Positions 36,101-42,831 of a stretch of 64,000 bases of DNA are shown here, in pieces. The notes below the pieces were generated by a model. That model worked only from the letters and a program-made list of their open reading frames with translations, was not told where the DNA came from and did no database searches. Positions within the stretch are counted from its first letter, which is position 1. Each line of letters begins with the position of its first letter. The position numbers and the translations under genes are program-made. The stretch covers positions 1 to 64,000 of the forward strand of contig JAOUHG010000013.1 in NCBI GenBank assembly GCA_029865265.1, written 5' to 3'. This DNA comes from Candidatus Krumholzibacteriia bacterium. Its GTDB lineage: Bacteria > Krumholzibacteriota > Krumholzibacteriia > WVZY01 > JAKEHA01.

Positions 36101-36699
36101 ATGGGTCGCACGCGTTCGCCATGGACCAGCCGGTTTATCCCAGGAATGTGAGCATCGAATCGGCCACCCTGCGCTGGGACGCCAACCCGGAGCCCGACGT
36201 CATCCAGTACGCCGTGTACTGCGACACGCTGAGCGGTTTCACGCCCGGAACCGGCAACTTGCTGGCGATTGTCGCGGCGCCGGACACGTTCCTCTCCATC
36301 GGCGTGTCGGACACGCTGTGCTACCGCGTGAGCGCGGTGGACGCATTCGGCTATGGGAGCGGCTACTCCGACGAGGCGTGCGCGGGCAGCGCGACCGCGG
36401 CGGGCGGGTCTCCCCGGCCGGCCGTCACGCAGTTGCTCCCCAACGTTCCCAACCCGTTCAACCCCACCACCAGCATCCGCTTCGAGCTGGCGGCCGCGGG
36501 CCGCGTGCGGCTGGCGGTGTACGACGTGTCCGGGGCCGAGGTCGTCACCCTGGTCGACGGCGTGCGCACACCGGGCCTGCACAGCGTCGCCTGGAACGGG
36601 ACCGATCGCCGCGGTGCGCGGGTCGCCTCGGGCGTGTACTTTTACCGCCTGGAGAGTGCAGCCATCTCGCAGACCCGCAAGATGGTTCTCCTCAAGTGA
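33133..36699 (+). CDS. Large secreted protein: metalloprotease-like domain, IPT/TIG, beta-helix, FlgD-Ig tail
   Basis: The protein is 1,188 residues from GTG 33133 with GGAGG upstream and a signal peptide (KRLLTALLCACALSTAVPPAAP). The first ~420 residues contain HETGHIFGACDEY: His358, Glu359 and His362, then Gly365 and Asp368. This matches the HExxHxxGxxD zinc site of snapalysin-like metzincins, with a Cys-rich loop after it. An IPT/TIG domain follows (about 437-520), then a right-handed parallel beta-helix (about 620-945, repeated N-x-I/F and GG motifs) and a fibronectin-like domain (about 1000-1087). A FlgD-Ig domain (about 1100-1188: VPNPFNPTTSIRFEL...SGVYFYRLES) ends it; such tails are used for sorting in type IX secretion-like systems. 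It is probably surface-attached or secreted and proteolytic; the substrate is unknown. Confidence 0.85.
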   Translation: MKRLLTALLCACALSTAVPPAAPHAASHLDGLTLIVVDAPDITALHAARTLVESHGGTVGVMLPPSILLGWVDGTAAASLVGADGIRDIRWTESAPAELGVSDETSIRALDAFNAIVSGRHEQARRAEAAAGGEAPAARVARVADGITRPDLDTHEVLANLGAAGLDEDALAGMGFSPQEALGNSDAMTGTVALTVFLVESDGSGADPDLFTWTLEDMQKYVNSSVDGLLWWVARADGYRDCHVTFMVNYHSAFDPRCQQWVEPSTHNAGFVSTWSSNVMGNFGFNSGSHFSRVTAFNTWQRTTYQTNRAYSAFIAYNPPGGPQSFADGGYAFAWVYGPYFWSLFRTVGWTRDVVVSHETGHIFGACDEYVGGCSSCFEVCDLQNTPNANCEACNPDSRGCMMRSNENALCQYTRGMIGWDAVTPCGPAPPAPLPAPSLSMVSPGGGLVGGETTITLTGANFVAGAQADLGPGVFVHETVLVNSTTLSVWLSVLNATPAGPLDVQVRNPDGQVATLAGAFEVLPTLRHYYAPGGGNQFPYTSPGTAAAVLADAIGAAASGDTVLVPGMTISNFAIVINKGVVLQGAWDPAFTTRDLVAGRTVLDLNGMVDFLNASGGGLDGFILQNGEGRFDVVPFTARFAGAVRVLNSNVSLRNCEIRDSSPQTPTEIGYGGALFAYQSTIVIDDCDIHDNTASRGGAAYLEACTGVISNTTFTDNIGIVTGSANPEGAGLYLVGCSDLAIDNCTISGSVGGQNGGAILAESCTNINVTGGAFQHNSAASGGGAIQFKATTGSITGARIAHNTALLAGGVWLTTGSSGTISQCTIAWNTAAFGGGLLSDAASLNLDHNLFVGNSASAVIGGAGLSGATSGSVIGNTFDRNGAPSSAGGLSLSSCSVPVFNNIVANSTGIGISCSGTPVTYMGSNNVWNSTAADYDACAPGTGTISQDPVFADTSSGDYHLAVNSPCIDRGRPDPAFNDPDGSRGDMGRYGSHAFAMDQPVYPRNVSIESATLRWDANPEPDVIQYAVYCDTLSGFTPGTGNLLAIVAAPDTFLSIGVSDTLCYRVSAVDAFGYGSGYSDEACAGSATAAGGSPRPAVTQLLPNVPNPFNPTTSIRFELAAAGRVRLAVYDVSGAEVVTLVDGVRTPGLHSVAWNGTDRRGARVASGVYFYRLESAAISQTRKMVLLK

Positions 36700-36705
36700 A
36701 CGAAA

Positions 36706-36733
36706 CGGCCCCCGGTGAACACACCGGGGGCCG
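36706..36733. terminator. Bidirectional hairpin between convergent genes
   Basis: A perfect 12-base stem (arms 36706-36717 and 36722-36733) with an AACA loop lies between the stop of the 33133-36699 gene and the stop of the DUF4136 gene. On the minus strand it is followed by GTTTCGTT; on the plus strand there is no T-run, so it should work better for the minus-strand gene. Confidence 0.65.
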
Positions 36734-36762
36734 AAACCTCCGAACCAAATCTCAGCAGGCGG

Positions 36763-37365
36763 CTACTGCAACAGCCCCTCCTGGATCAACTGCTTGCTTG
36801 TGGCCAGCGCGACGCTGTCGATGAGGTCGTTGAGCGAGGTCGGATCCGTCGTCTGGCTGTGTCCGGTCCAGATGAGCTTCTCATCCGGGAAGGAGAAGAT
36901 CTGCGTCTCCAGGGTGATGATCTGGCTTTCGGTGTAGTAGCCCGGGTCGTACATCATCGGTGTGGCATAACCGTAGTAGCCCCAGAAGGGCTGGTAGTAC
37001 GAGGGGCCGTAGTACGAGGTGCCCGGCACGTACTCGAGCTTGTCTTCCTTGCCCAGCCAGCGCATGGTGATGATGCCGTCCACGTTGAGCTTCTCGATGG
37101 CAGCCTTGGAAGCGTCGGCGTCCTTCATCCGTTCCTTGGACAGAATACGGTACGACGCAATAGCCTCCGCCTTCTTGATATTGGCGACCATCTGGTCCTC
37201 GGCGGAACGGCGCTGGCCCTCATTGGGCACGAACGCAACCACCAGGATCTTCGTGAACGCAAGCGGCTTCGCTTCCGGATCCTTCCACGTGCTGACGAAA
37301 CTGGTGGGCGTCCCGCAAGAGGCGAGCAACGAGGCCGCGACTGCGGCGAGCAATACTTTCTTCAT
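36763..37365 (-). CDS. DUF4136-like lipoprotein
   Basis: The protein is 200 residues from ATG 37365 with GGAGG upstream. The signal peptide ends in a lipobox (LLASCGTP; lipidated Cys17). The beginning of the mature part, TSFVSTWKDPEAKPLAFTKILVVAFVPNEGQRR, is typical of DUF4136/YraP-like envelope lipoproteins. A Tyr-rich stretch lies at about 115-145 (SYYGPSYYQPFWGYYGYATP). The C-terminal part (IITLETQIFSFPDEKLIWTGHSQT) completes the domain. It has its own strong promoter, back to back with that of apbE. Function unknown; outer-membrane location inferred. Confidence 0.82.
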   Translation of the reverse strand: MKKVLLAAVAASLLASCGTPTSFVSTWKDPEAKPLAFTKILVVAFVPNEGQRRSAEDQMVANIKKAEAIASYRILSKERMKDADASKAAIEKLNVDGIITMRWLGKEDKLEYVPGTSYYGPSYYQPFWGYYGYATPMMYDPGYYTESQIITLETQIFSFPDEKLIWTGHSQTTDPTSLNDLIDSVALATSKQLIQEGLLQ

Positions 37366-37410
37366 AATTATGTCCTCCACGACAAATCGTATATGGCGGG
37401 GTCGGGGGTC

Positions 37411-37440
37411 ACTATACGCCGCGCCCGTTCCCGGCGTCAA
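37411..37440 (-). promoter_or_regulatory. Sigma-70-type promoter for the DUF4136 lipoprotein
   Basis: The minus strand reads TTGACG, 18 bases, TATAGT. The start site is predicted near 37405, about 40 bases before the ATG. Its -35 is only nine bases from the -35 of the divergent apbE promoter. Confidence 0.7.
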
Positions 37441-37449
37441 CGGTGCCGG

Positions 37450-37478
37450 TTGACGGGTACGCCACGCCCCCCTACACT
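37450..37478 (+). promoter_or_regulatory. Sigma-70-type promoter for apbE, leaderless transcript predicted
   Basis: TTGACG (37450-37455), 17 bases, TACACT (37473-37478). The start would fall near 37485, four bases before the ATG. No Shine-Dalgarno is present, so the mRNA is predicted to be leaderless. Confidence 0.55.
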
Positions 37479-37488
37479 GGCCCGCACC

Positions 37489-38535
37489 ATGAAGCCCGCA
37501 GCGGTCATCGCCATCCTCCTCATTATAGTGACTTCGCCCGCCTGCGGCGGCGAAGCGAGGCCCGTGGTCTTCCGGACCCAGACCATGGGCACGTGGGCGT
37601 CGCTCACCATGGTGACCGCCGACTCCGCCGCGGTGGCCGACCTGGCCCTCGAGAGTCTGCTCGTGCTGCACCGCATCGATTCCCTCATGAGCAACTGGAC
37701 GCAATCGAGCGAAGTTGCGCGCATCAACCGGGAGGCGGGGCGGGCGCCGACCACCGTTCACCCCGAGGTCGCCGATGTGATCGGCACCGCGGTGCGCATC
37801 TCGCGCGAGAGTGAAGGCGCCTTCGACATCACCGTGGAACCTCTGGTCCGGCTGTGGGGATTCCTCGACGGCACCCCGCACGTGCCCCCGCAGGCGGAGA
37901 TCGAGCGTGCACTGCAGCGGGTGGGCAGCGACAAGCTGGTGTTCGACGCCGCCGCGCGCACCATCTCGTTCGCGCGTGACGACGTGCGCATCGACCTGGG
38001 AGGAATCGCCAAGGGGTACGGTGCGGACCGGGTTGCCGACGCGCTCCGCGCCGGCGGCGTAACCGATGCCCTGGTGGACCTTTCCGGAAACATGCGGGCC
38101 ATCGGCAACGCGGCCACGCACCCGGGATGGAACGTCGGCATCCGCGATCCGGCCGGCGTGTACGCCATGCTGGGCAAGATTGTCCTGCACGATGATGCGG
38201 TAGCGACCTCGGGCGACTACGAGCAGTTCGTGGATGCGGATGGAAAGCGCCATGGTCACATCCTGGACCCGCGCACCGGATGGTCCGCGCGTGGCCTCTC
38301 CTCGGTGACCATCGTCGCCGCCGACGCCATGACCGCCGATGCCTGGGCCACGGCACTTTTCGTCCTGGGACCGGAGGCGGCGCGAAAGACCGCCCGTGCA
38401 AACAGCGAAATTCTTGCCGTCCTCATAGAGCCCGCCGCGGACGGAAAGACCATCATTTGGGTGGAAGAATCCCTGCGCGGCCGCTTCAACCGCGAGGCGT
38501 CACTGCCGCCCTCATTCACCACCCGGTATTTCTAG
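37489..38535 (+). CDS. apbE: FAD:protein FMN transferase (ApbE)
   Basis: The protein is 348 residues with an N-terminal signal or lipoprotein-type leader ending SPACGG (Cys19). ApbE motifs are present: TMGTWASLTM, MSNWTQSSEVARINR, FDITVEPLVRLWGF, the metal-site region DLGGIAKGYGADRVADAL, LVDLSGNMRAIG, SGDYEQF and HGHILDPRTGWSA. It attaches FMN covalently to Thr/Ser of exported flavoproteins such as RnfG/NqrC-type or FMN-binding domain proteins. No FMN-binding target is in the window. ApbE commonly sits near TlpA-like, DUF4266 and DUF3570 genes, which occur 4-6 kb downstream. Translation probably begins on a leaderless message. Confidence 0.92.
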   Translation: MKPAAVIAILLIIVTSPACGGEARPVVFRTQTMGTWASLTMVTADSAAVADLALESLLVLHRIDSLMSNWTQSSEVARINREAGRAPTTVHPEVADVIGTAVRISRESEGAFDITVEPLVRLWGFLDGTPHVPPQAEIERALQRVGSDKLVFDAAARTISFARDDVRIDLGGIAKGYGADRVADALRAGGVTDALVDLSGNMRAIGNAATHPGWNVGIRDPAGVYAMLGKIVLHDDAVATSGDYEQFVDADGKRHGHILDPRTGWSARGLSSVTIVAADAMTADAWATALFVLGPEAARKTARANSEILAVLIEPAADGKTIIWVEESLRGRFNREASLPPSFTTRYF

Positions 38536-38823
38536 CATCACGCCCCGCCGGTACCCGGCCGCCCCCCAACACACCCCAACGTTCCCGATTCTTTCCGCGC
38601 GCGAGAGCAAACCGCATGTCCATGTGCGATCTGGCGTGCCCCTTGCACAACCACGTTCCCTGACATCCCCGCTGGGCGCTAAGGCGCCGCCATGCGGAGA
38701 AGTGCGGCATCAGAGGATCGCTTGACACTCGATCTCCGAGACAGCCAACCCCGGTTGGTGCGCAAAAAGCACCGTCGGGGTCGTTGTGCACACGGCACGA
38801 AGCACGGGGGCGTCACGAGGACC
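38536..38823 (+). other. Non-coding gap before the long envelope operon
   Basis: I see no gene here. TTGACA at 38722-38727 is a perfect -35 hexamer, but no -10 lies at 16-18 bases. Two small hairpins follow: CCAAC/GTTGG at 38745-38758 and GGTGC/GCACC around an AAAAA loop immediately after. They may form the 5' leader of the operon or a site for a non-sigma-70 factor. Confidence 0.4.
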
Positions 38824-39324
38824 ATGACGAAACGACACGGCGACATGAACACGCGCACGACCGCATACGCCCCGCAGTGGAAGATCCGGGCCGTGGCCGC
38901 CATCACGGTGGCGGGCATCGCCGGACTAGCGCTCGCCGCGGGACACGGGTGCGACCGTCCGTCCACCACCAGCCCGGAGCCGCCGGGTGGCGGAACGACC
39001 TACGTGCTCGACTTCGCCGTCTTCGAGAGCCAGGTCGACCCGGTCTTCACCGCGCGTGGCTGCGACGACCTCAGCTGCCACGGCGGCGGCATCCGCGGGA
39101 CCTTCGAACTCTCGCCGTTCGACGACAAGGACGTGGCCTTCGACTTCGCGCAGTCACGCCTGCAGGTGAACGGCGCGGACCCGGCGGCCAGCCCGCTGCT
39201 CGTGAAGCCGCTCGCGGAGGGCGCCGGTGGCGCCGCGCACGGTGGCGGGAACGCATTCTCGTCGACCGACGATCCGGACTACCAGGCATTGCTCGCGTGG
39301 ATCGAGGCGGGGGAATACCGATGA
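38824..39324 (+). CDS. Small exported cytochrome c-like protein with CX4CH motif
   Basis: The protein is 166 residues from ATG 38824 (GAGG upstream); ATG 38845 is an alternative. One membrane or signal segment (KIRAVAAITVAGIAGLALAAGHGC) ends near Cys43, which is a poor lipobox. The body has one heme-type motif, Cys80-DDLS-Cys85-His86 (ARGCDDLSCHGGG). This CX4CH spacing is wider than the usual CXXCH, followed by GTFELSPFDD..., AASPLLVKPLA and DYQALLAWIEAGEYR as in PSD1/planctomycete-type cytochrome domains. It is coupled to the next gene by ATGA. Electron transfer is inferred; heme attachment at the unusual spacing is uncertain. Confidence 0.7.
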   Translation: MTKRHGDMNTRTTAYAPQWKIRAVAAITVAGIAGLALAAGHGCDRPSTTSPEPPGGGTTYVLDFAVFESQVDPVFTARGCDDLSCHGGGIRGTFELSPFDDKDVAFDFAQSRLQVNGADPAASPLLVKPLAEGAGGAAHGGGNAFSSTDDPDYQALLAWIEAGEYR

Positions 39325-39995
39325 AGCGGCACGTGGCACATTCACTTCTTCTCGCGAGTTTCGCGCTGGCGATCACCGCGGCTTCCGTCAACGGCGCCGA
39401 GCCGGATTCGACGCAAGTCGCGGCCGCCGGCGCTTCGGGATCGGCGGTCACACCGCCCACCGCACCCGCCACCGGCGACGGGCTCGTCTACCTGGTGCCC
39501 GAGCTGCAGACGGAGCGCTACACGGTCAGCGACGATCGGGATCGCTTCAAGCACCGCATCGCCTTCAGCCCCGGGGTGGGCAAGCTGGGCACCAACGATC
39601 TCTTTTCGTTCCGTGCATCGTACAGCCCCAACACCTGGCTGGCGTACGAGGTGGCGTTCGGCCACAACCCGGCCGAGGGCCTGCACGCGCTCATGCACAC
39701 CTTCAGCGTGCAACTGCGTTACCCGCTGCCGTGGCGCCTGCAGCCCTACGGAACGGTGGGCTACGGAATGGAGACGGTCTATCCGGGACAGGCCATCAAC
39801 GCCGACCCGGTCACCAAGAACACGCTCACTTACGGTGGCGGTCTCGAGTTCTACATCAGAAATGACGTCGCCCTGCGCGGAGAGATTCGCGGGGCAACCG
39901 TCCTCGGGCAGGAGCTCGGCAGGGACGGCACGGTGGCCTACGACTACCGTGAGTACACCATCGGCTTTGCCTTCTACAGGAGTCTGGGAAGCTAG
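39321..39995 (+). CDS. Predicted outer-membrane beta-barrel protein
   Basis: The protein is 224 residues. A signal peptide (MKRHVAHSLLLASFALAITAASVNGAEP) is followed by a disordered linker and about eight amphipathic strands: HRIAFSPGVGKLGTNDLFSFRASYSP, AYEVAFGHN, LQPYGTVGYGMETVY, LTYGGGLEFYI and YTIGFAFYRSLGS. The ATG overlaps the stop of the cytochrome-like gene. Together with the cytochrome and the HzsA-like lipoprotein it could form a porin-cytochrome type unit; this is inferred from context only. Confidence 0.75.
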   Translation: MKRHVAHSLLLASFALAITAASVNGAEPDSTQVAAAGASGSAVTPPTAPATGDGLVYLVPELQTERYTVSDDRDRFKHRIAFSPGVGKLGTNDLFSFRASYSPNTWLAYEVAFGHNPAEGLHALMHTFSVQLRYPLPWRLQPYGTVGYGMETVYPGQAINADPVTKNTLTYGGGLEFYIRNDVALRGEIRGATVLGQELGRDGTVAYDYREYTIGFAFYRSLGS

Positions 39996-40060
39996 CCCAC
40001 GCTTCCCGGGACGCACCGCCGGGTGGCGGCGCGCGACGGGGAGACGACAAGGAGAGCATC

Positions 40061-42043
40061 ATGCGACAGGCAACCAATCGAAGAGACATCTTCCACAGCG
40101 GCATCGTGGCGATGCTGGGCGGTCTTCTCGCCCTTCCGCTGTTGCTGATCGGCGGCTGCCGTGACAGCGCTCCGGACGACGTCATCGTCCAGGAGGAAAG
40201 CACCGACGCCATCGTCTTCGTGAAGACGAAGGGCGAGGAGACGCTGAACCGCAGCTGGGCCGAGGGCAACCTATACAAGCTCTCGCCCATCTCGCCCAAC
40301 GGCGTGGTGACACCCATCACCAACTTCACCGGGGCCAGCATCAGCGACCCGTGCGTTTCCTACGACGGCAAGAAGATCCTGTTCTCCATGCGCCCGCCCG
40401 GCGGCGGCAACCGCAACATCTATGAGATCAACGCCGATGGAACCGGGCTGCGCCAGGTCACCACCGGCGGCGGGCACGACTTCGACCCGCTGTACCTGCC
40501 CGACGGCAACATCATGTTCACCAGCTCGCGCGCCGGTCACATGGACGAGTACAACCACTCGCCCGCCGAGAACCTGTACTGCTGCAATGCGGACGGGTCC
40601 AACCTGCGGCGCGTCAGCTTCAATATGAGTGACGACTTCGACCCGACCCTGCTTCCGGACGGACGCGTGGTCTACACGCGCTGGGATCACTTCGGGACGT
40701 TCAACCGCTTCCCGCTGTTCTTCGCCCATCCGGATGGATCGCAGTTCTTCCATGAGTTCGGCCCGCACAACCGGAACTTCTTCCACGCGCAGCCGACCCC
40801 GGACGGCCGCCTGATCGCCATCGAGTCCACCATGATCAACGAGGACGCGGGTCCCATCGCGGTGCTCAAGCTCGAGCAGGGGCCGGCGGACCCGACCCTG
40901 GGCGGCAACAGCCTGCACTGGGACGTGCTCACCCCGCAGGTGAACAACGACGGCGCCCCGTGGGCCTACGGCGCGTTCAAGTACCCGTTCCCGCTGGGTG
41001 GCAACAAGTACATGGCGTCGTACACGCTTCCGGCCGCGCAGGAGTCCGACGTGGACTACGGCCTGTACACCTTCACCCTCAAGCAGACGGGCGCGGGAAC
41101 GCTGGCCGACCCCGCGACCATCACCATCGAGGATCTGACGTTCCTGTACAACGACCCGGCCTGGAACGAGTACGACGCGCAGCTGCTGGCCGCGCATCCC
41201 AAGCCGCCGGTCATTCCGACCATCACGCCCACCGGCGACTCCGGCGTGATCCTGGCCGAGGACATCTTCAACCGCTCCGTGGTGGGTGACGGTCAGGAAG
41301 TGCCGGTCAAGGGCGTCGATCCCGTCACCGAGATCGCCGTCATCGTGGGTATCCCCACCGTGCAGGGCGAGATGAACGACTTCTCGGCCAACGAGTTCGA
41401 GAAGCGCGCGCTGCTCGGCTTCGCGCCGGTGCAGCCGGACGGTTCGTTCCGCATCAGGGTGCCGGCCAACACGCCGGTCACCTTTGCGCCGCTCGACAAC
41501 CTGCGCCGCGCGTTCATCAACAAGCGCACGTGGCTCTACGTGCAGCCGGGTGAGGAGATCACCAACTGCGTGGGTTGCCACGAGGACCGTTCCACGGCGC
41601 TGTTCTCGACGAACCCGAACCCGGCGGCGGCCTCCATGGCGCCGACGGATCTGAACATCCCGGCATCGAGCTACACGCACATCACCTATCGCGACGACAT
41701 TGGCCCCATCGTGGAGGCCAAGTGTGTCTCGTGTCACGTGTCCGCGATTCCGCCCGACTCCATCCCGCCGGCCGGCGGTCTGGATCTCACGGCGGTTCCT
41801 GACACCACCATGGAGAACCGCATCTTCCCGCGCGCCTACATCAACCTGTCGGGCGAGTCGGAGATGGGTCCGCGCAACGTCACCGTCCCCGCCTTCGGCC
41901 GTCGTTCGATTCTGATCGACTACGTGCTGGGCGTGGGCGCGGCGGCAGGACAGGGGCCTCACCCCCAGGGCGCGGACGCACTCACCCCGACGGAGCAGGA
42001 ACTGTTCAACCTGTGGGTCACGCTGGGCGCGCAGTACCGGTAA
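40061..42043 (+). CDS. HzsA-like (hydrazine synthase alpha-related) diheme lipoprotein with TolB-like propeller
   Basis: The protein is 660 residues. The lipobox LLLIGGC ends at Cys33. Propeller repeats run from about 45 to 420 (SYDGKKILFSMRPPGG, YLPDGNIMFTSSRAGH, LLPDGRVVYTRWDH, PTPDGRLIAIESTM). Then comes the domain shared with hydrazine synthase alpha and its non-anammox relatives (about 395-500). Two classical heme sites follow: Cys503-VG-Cys506-His507 and Cys555-VS-Cys558-His559. True hydrazine synthase needs beta/gamma partners, which are absent, so hydrazine synthesis is not implied. It is probably an outer-membrane or periplasmic redox lipoprotein. A TlpA-like protein, suited to cytochrome maturation, is 18 bp downstream. 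Confidence 0.85.
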   Translation: MRQATNRRDIFHSGIVAMLGGLLALPLLLIGGCRDSAPDDVIVQEESTDAIVFVKTKGEETLNRSWAEGNLYKLSPISPNGVVTPITNFTGASISDPCVSYDGKKILFSMRPPGGGNRNIYEINADGTGLRQVTTGGGHDFDPLYLPDGNIMFTSSRAGHMDEYNHSPAENLYCCNADGSNLRRVSFNMSDDFDPTLLPDGRVVYTRWDHFGTFNRFPLFFAHPDGSQFFHEFGPHNRNFFHAQPTPDGRLIAIESTMINEDAGPIAVLKLEQGPADPTLGGNSLHWDVLTPQVNNDGAPWAYGAFKYPFPLGGNKYMASYTLPAAQESDVDYGLYTFTLKQTGAGTLADPATITIEDLTFLYNDPAWNEYDAQLLAAHPKPPVIPTITPTGDSGVILAEDIFNRSVVGDGQEVPVKGVDPVTEIAVIVGIPTVQGEMNDFSANEFEKRALLGFAPVQPDGSFRIRVPANTPVTFAPLDNLRRAFINKRTWLYVQPGEEITNCVGCHEDRSTALFSTNPNPAAASMAPTDLNIPASSYTHITYRDDIGPIVEAKCVSCHVSAIPPDSIPPAGGLDLTAVPDTTMENRIFPRAYINLSGESEMGPRNVTVPAFGRRSILIDYVLGVGAAAGQGPHPQGADALTPTEQELFNLWVTLGAQYR

Positions 42044-42061
42044 ACGAAAGAGGAACCGAAA

Positions 42062-42622
42062 GTGAACGCTGCAACCACACTCAGGGCCGCTCTGGTAATG
42101 GCCGCATTCGCCATGGCGCAGCCGGGTGCAAACCCGGCCCGCGCCGGTGGCGATGCGAGCGCCACGCTGGCCAGCCACCAGTTGTCCACGCTGGACGGCA
42201 CCGAAACAACCCTGGCCGCGTACCGCGGCGAGGTGGTCGTCGTCAACTTCTGGGCCAGCTGGTGCGCACCGTGCCGCAAGGAGCTGCCGGTGATGAACCA
42301 GTGGAACGACGCGTGGACATCGCGCGGCGGCCGCGTGGTCGCCATCTCGGTGGACAAGGACGTGCGCAAGGCGCGCCGCTTCGCCAGTGACGAGAAGCTG
42401 ACGCTCACCGTGCTGCACGACGGTCCCGACGGGCTCGCGCGCGCCATCGACATTCCCTCGCTGCCCTGCACCTTCCTCCTGGATCGCAACGGGCGCGTGG
42501 TCACGGTGGTGCGCAGCAGCTCACAGGAAAGCCTGGAGGCCCTCCACAAGGAAGCCGAGAAGCTGCTGAGCCACCCCGCCAACCCGGGCGTGCAGAGCGC
42601 GGGCATGGGGGGTTCGCAGTGA
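42062..42622 (+). CDS. TlpA/ResA-like periplasmic thioredoxin
   Basis: The protein is 186 residues from GTG 42062, with AGAGGA upstream and a signal peptide (LRAALVMAAFAMAQPGANPARA). The thioredoxin fold has the active site FWASWCAPCRKELPVM and cis-Pro segment SLPCTFLLDRNG, with a third Cys before the Pro-loop Thr. Such proteins reduce apocytochrome cysteines or other exported thiols. It sits between the diheme HzsA-like gene and DUF4266, overlapping the latter (GTGA). Confidence 0.9.
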   Translation: MNAATTLRAALVMAAFAMAQPGANPARAGGDASATLASHQLSTLDGTETTLAAYRGEVVVVNFWASWCAPCRKELPVMNQWNDAWTSRGGRVVAISVDKDVRKARRFASDEKLTLTVLHDGPDGLARAIDIPSLPCTFLLDRNGRVVTVVRSSSQESLEALHKEAEKLLSHPANPGVQSAGMGGSQ

Positions 42623-42831
42623 ACCGCCTGGTCCGCATCACCTTTGGGGTTCTGCTGTTGAACGCGGCCATCGGGTGCGCGTCGGTGCGTCCCTATGAGA
42701 AGGAGCACCTGGCCGACCCCATCATGACGCAGTCGCAGGAAGAGGCACTGCGTGAACTCAAGTGGCTCGAGGCCCGCGAAGGGTCGACGGGCGGCGCCGG
42801 TGGCGCGGGTGGGGGATGCGCCTGCAAGTAG
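42619..42831 (+). CDS. DUF4266-family small lipoprotein
   Basis: The protein is 70 residues from a GTG overlapping the tlpA-like stop. The signal peptide ends at a Cys (NAAIGCASVRPYEKEHLADPIM). The core VRPYEKEHLADPIM...EEALRELKWLEAREGSTGG and the Gly-rich tail ending CACK are DUF4266 hallmarks. These lipoproteins nearly always sit next to DUF3570, TlpA and ApbE genes, as here. Their function is unknown. The tail overlaps the DUF3570 start. Confidence 0.88.
   Translation: MNRLVRITFGVLLLNAAIGCASVRPYEKEHLADPIMTQSQEEALRELKWLEAREGSTGGAGGAGGGCACK

Noticed and set aside
34756-36582. 608-codon minus-strand frame opposite the beta-helix region
   Set aside because: Antisense shadow with no recognisable domain.
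38722-38750. Sigma-70 promoter from the perfect TTGACA at 38722
   Set aside because: No acceptable -10 lies 16-18 bases downstream.
40061-42043. Anammox hydrazine synthase
   Set aside because: Only an alpha-related protein is present; beta and gamma subunits and hydrazine dehydrogenase are absent, and related proteins are widespread outside anammox bacteria.
40271-42418. 715-codon minus-strand frame opposite the HzsA-like gene
   Set aside because: Antisense shadow; the plus-strand product carries two CXXCH sites, a lipobox and propeller repeats.
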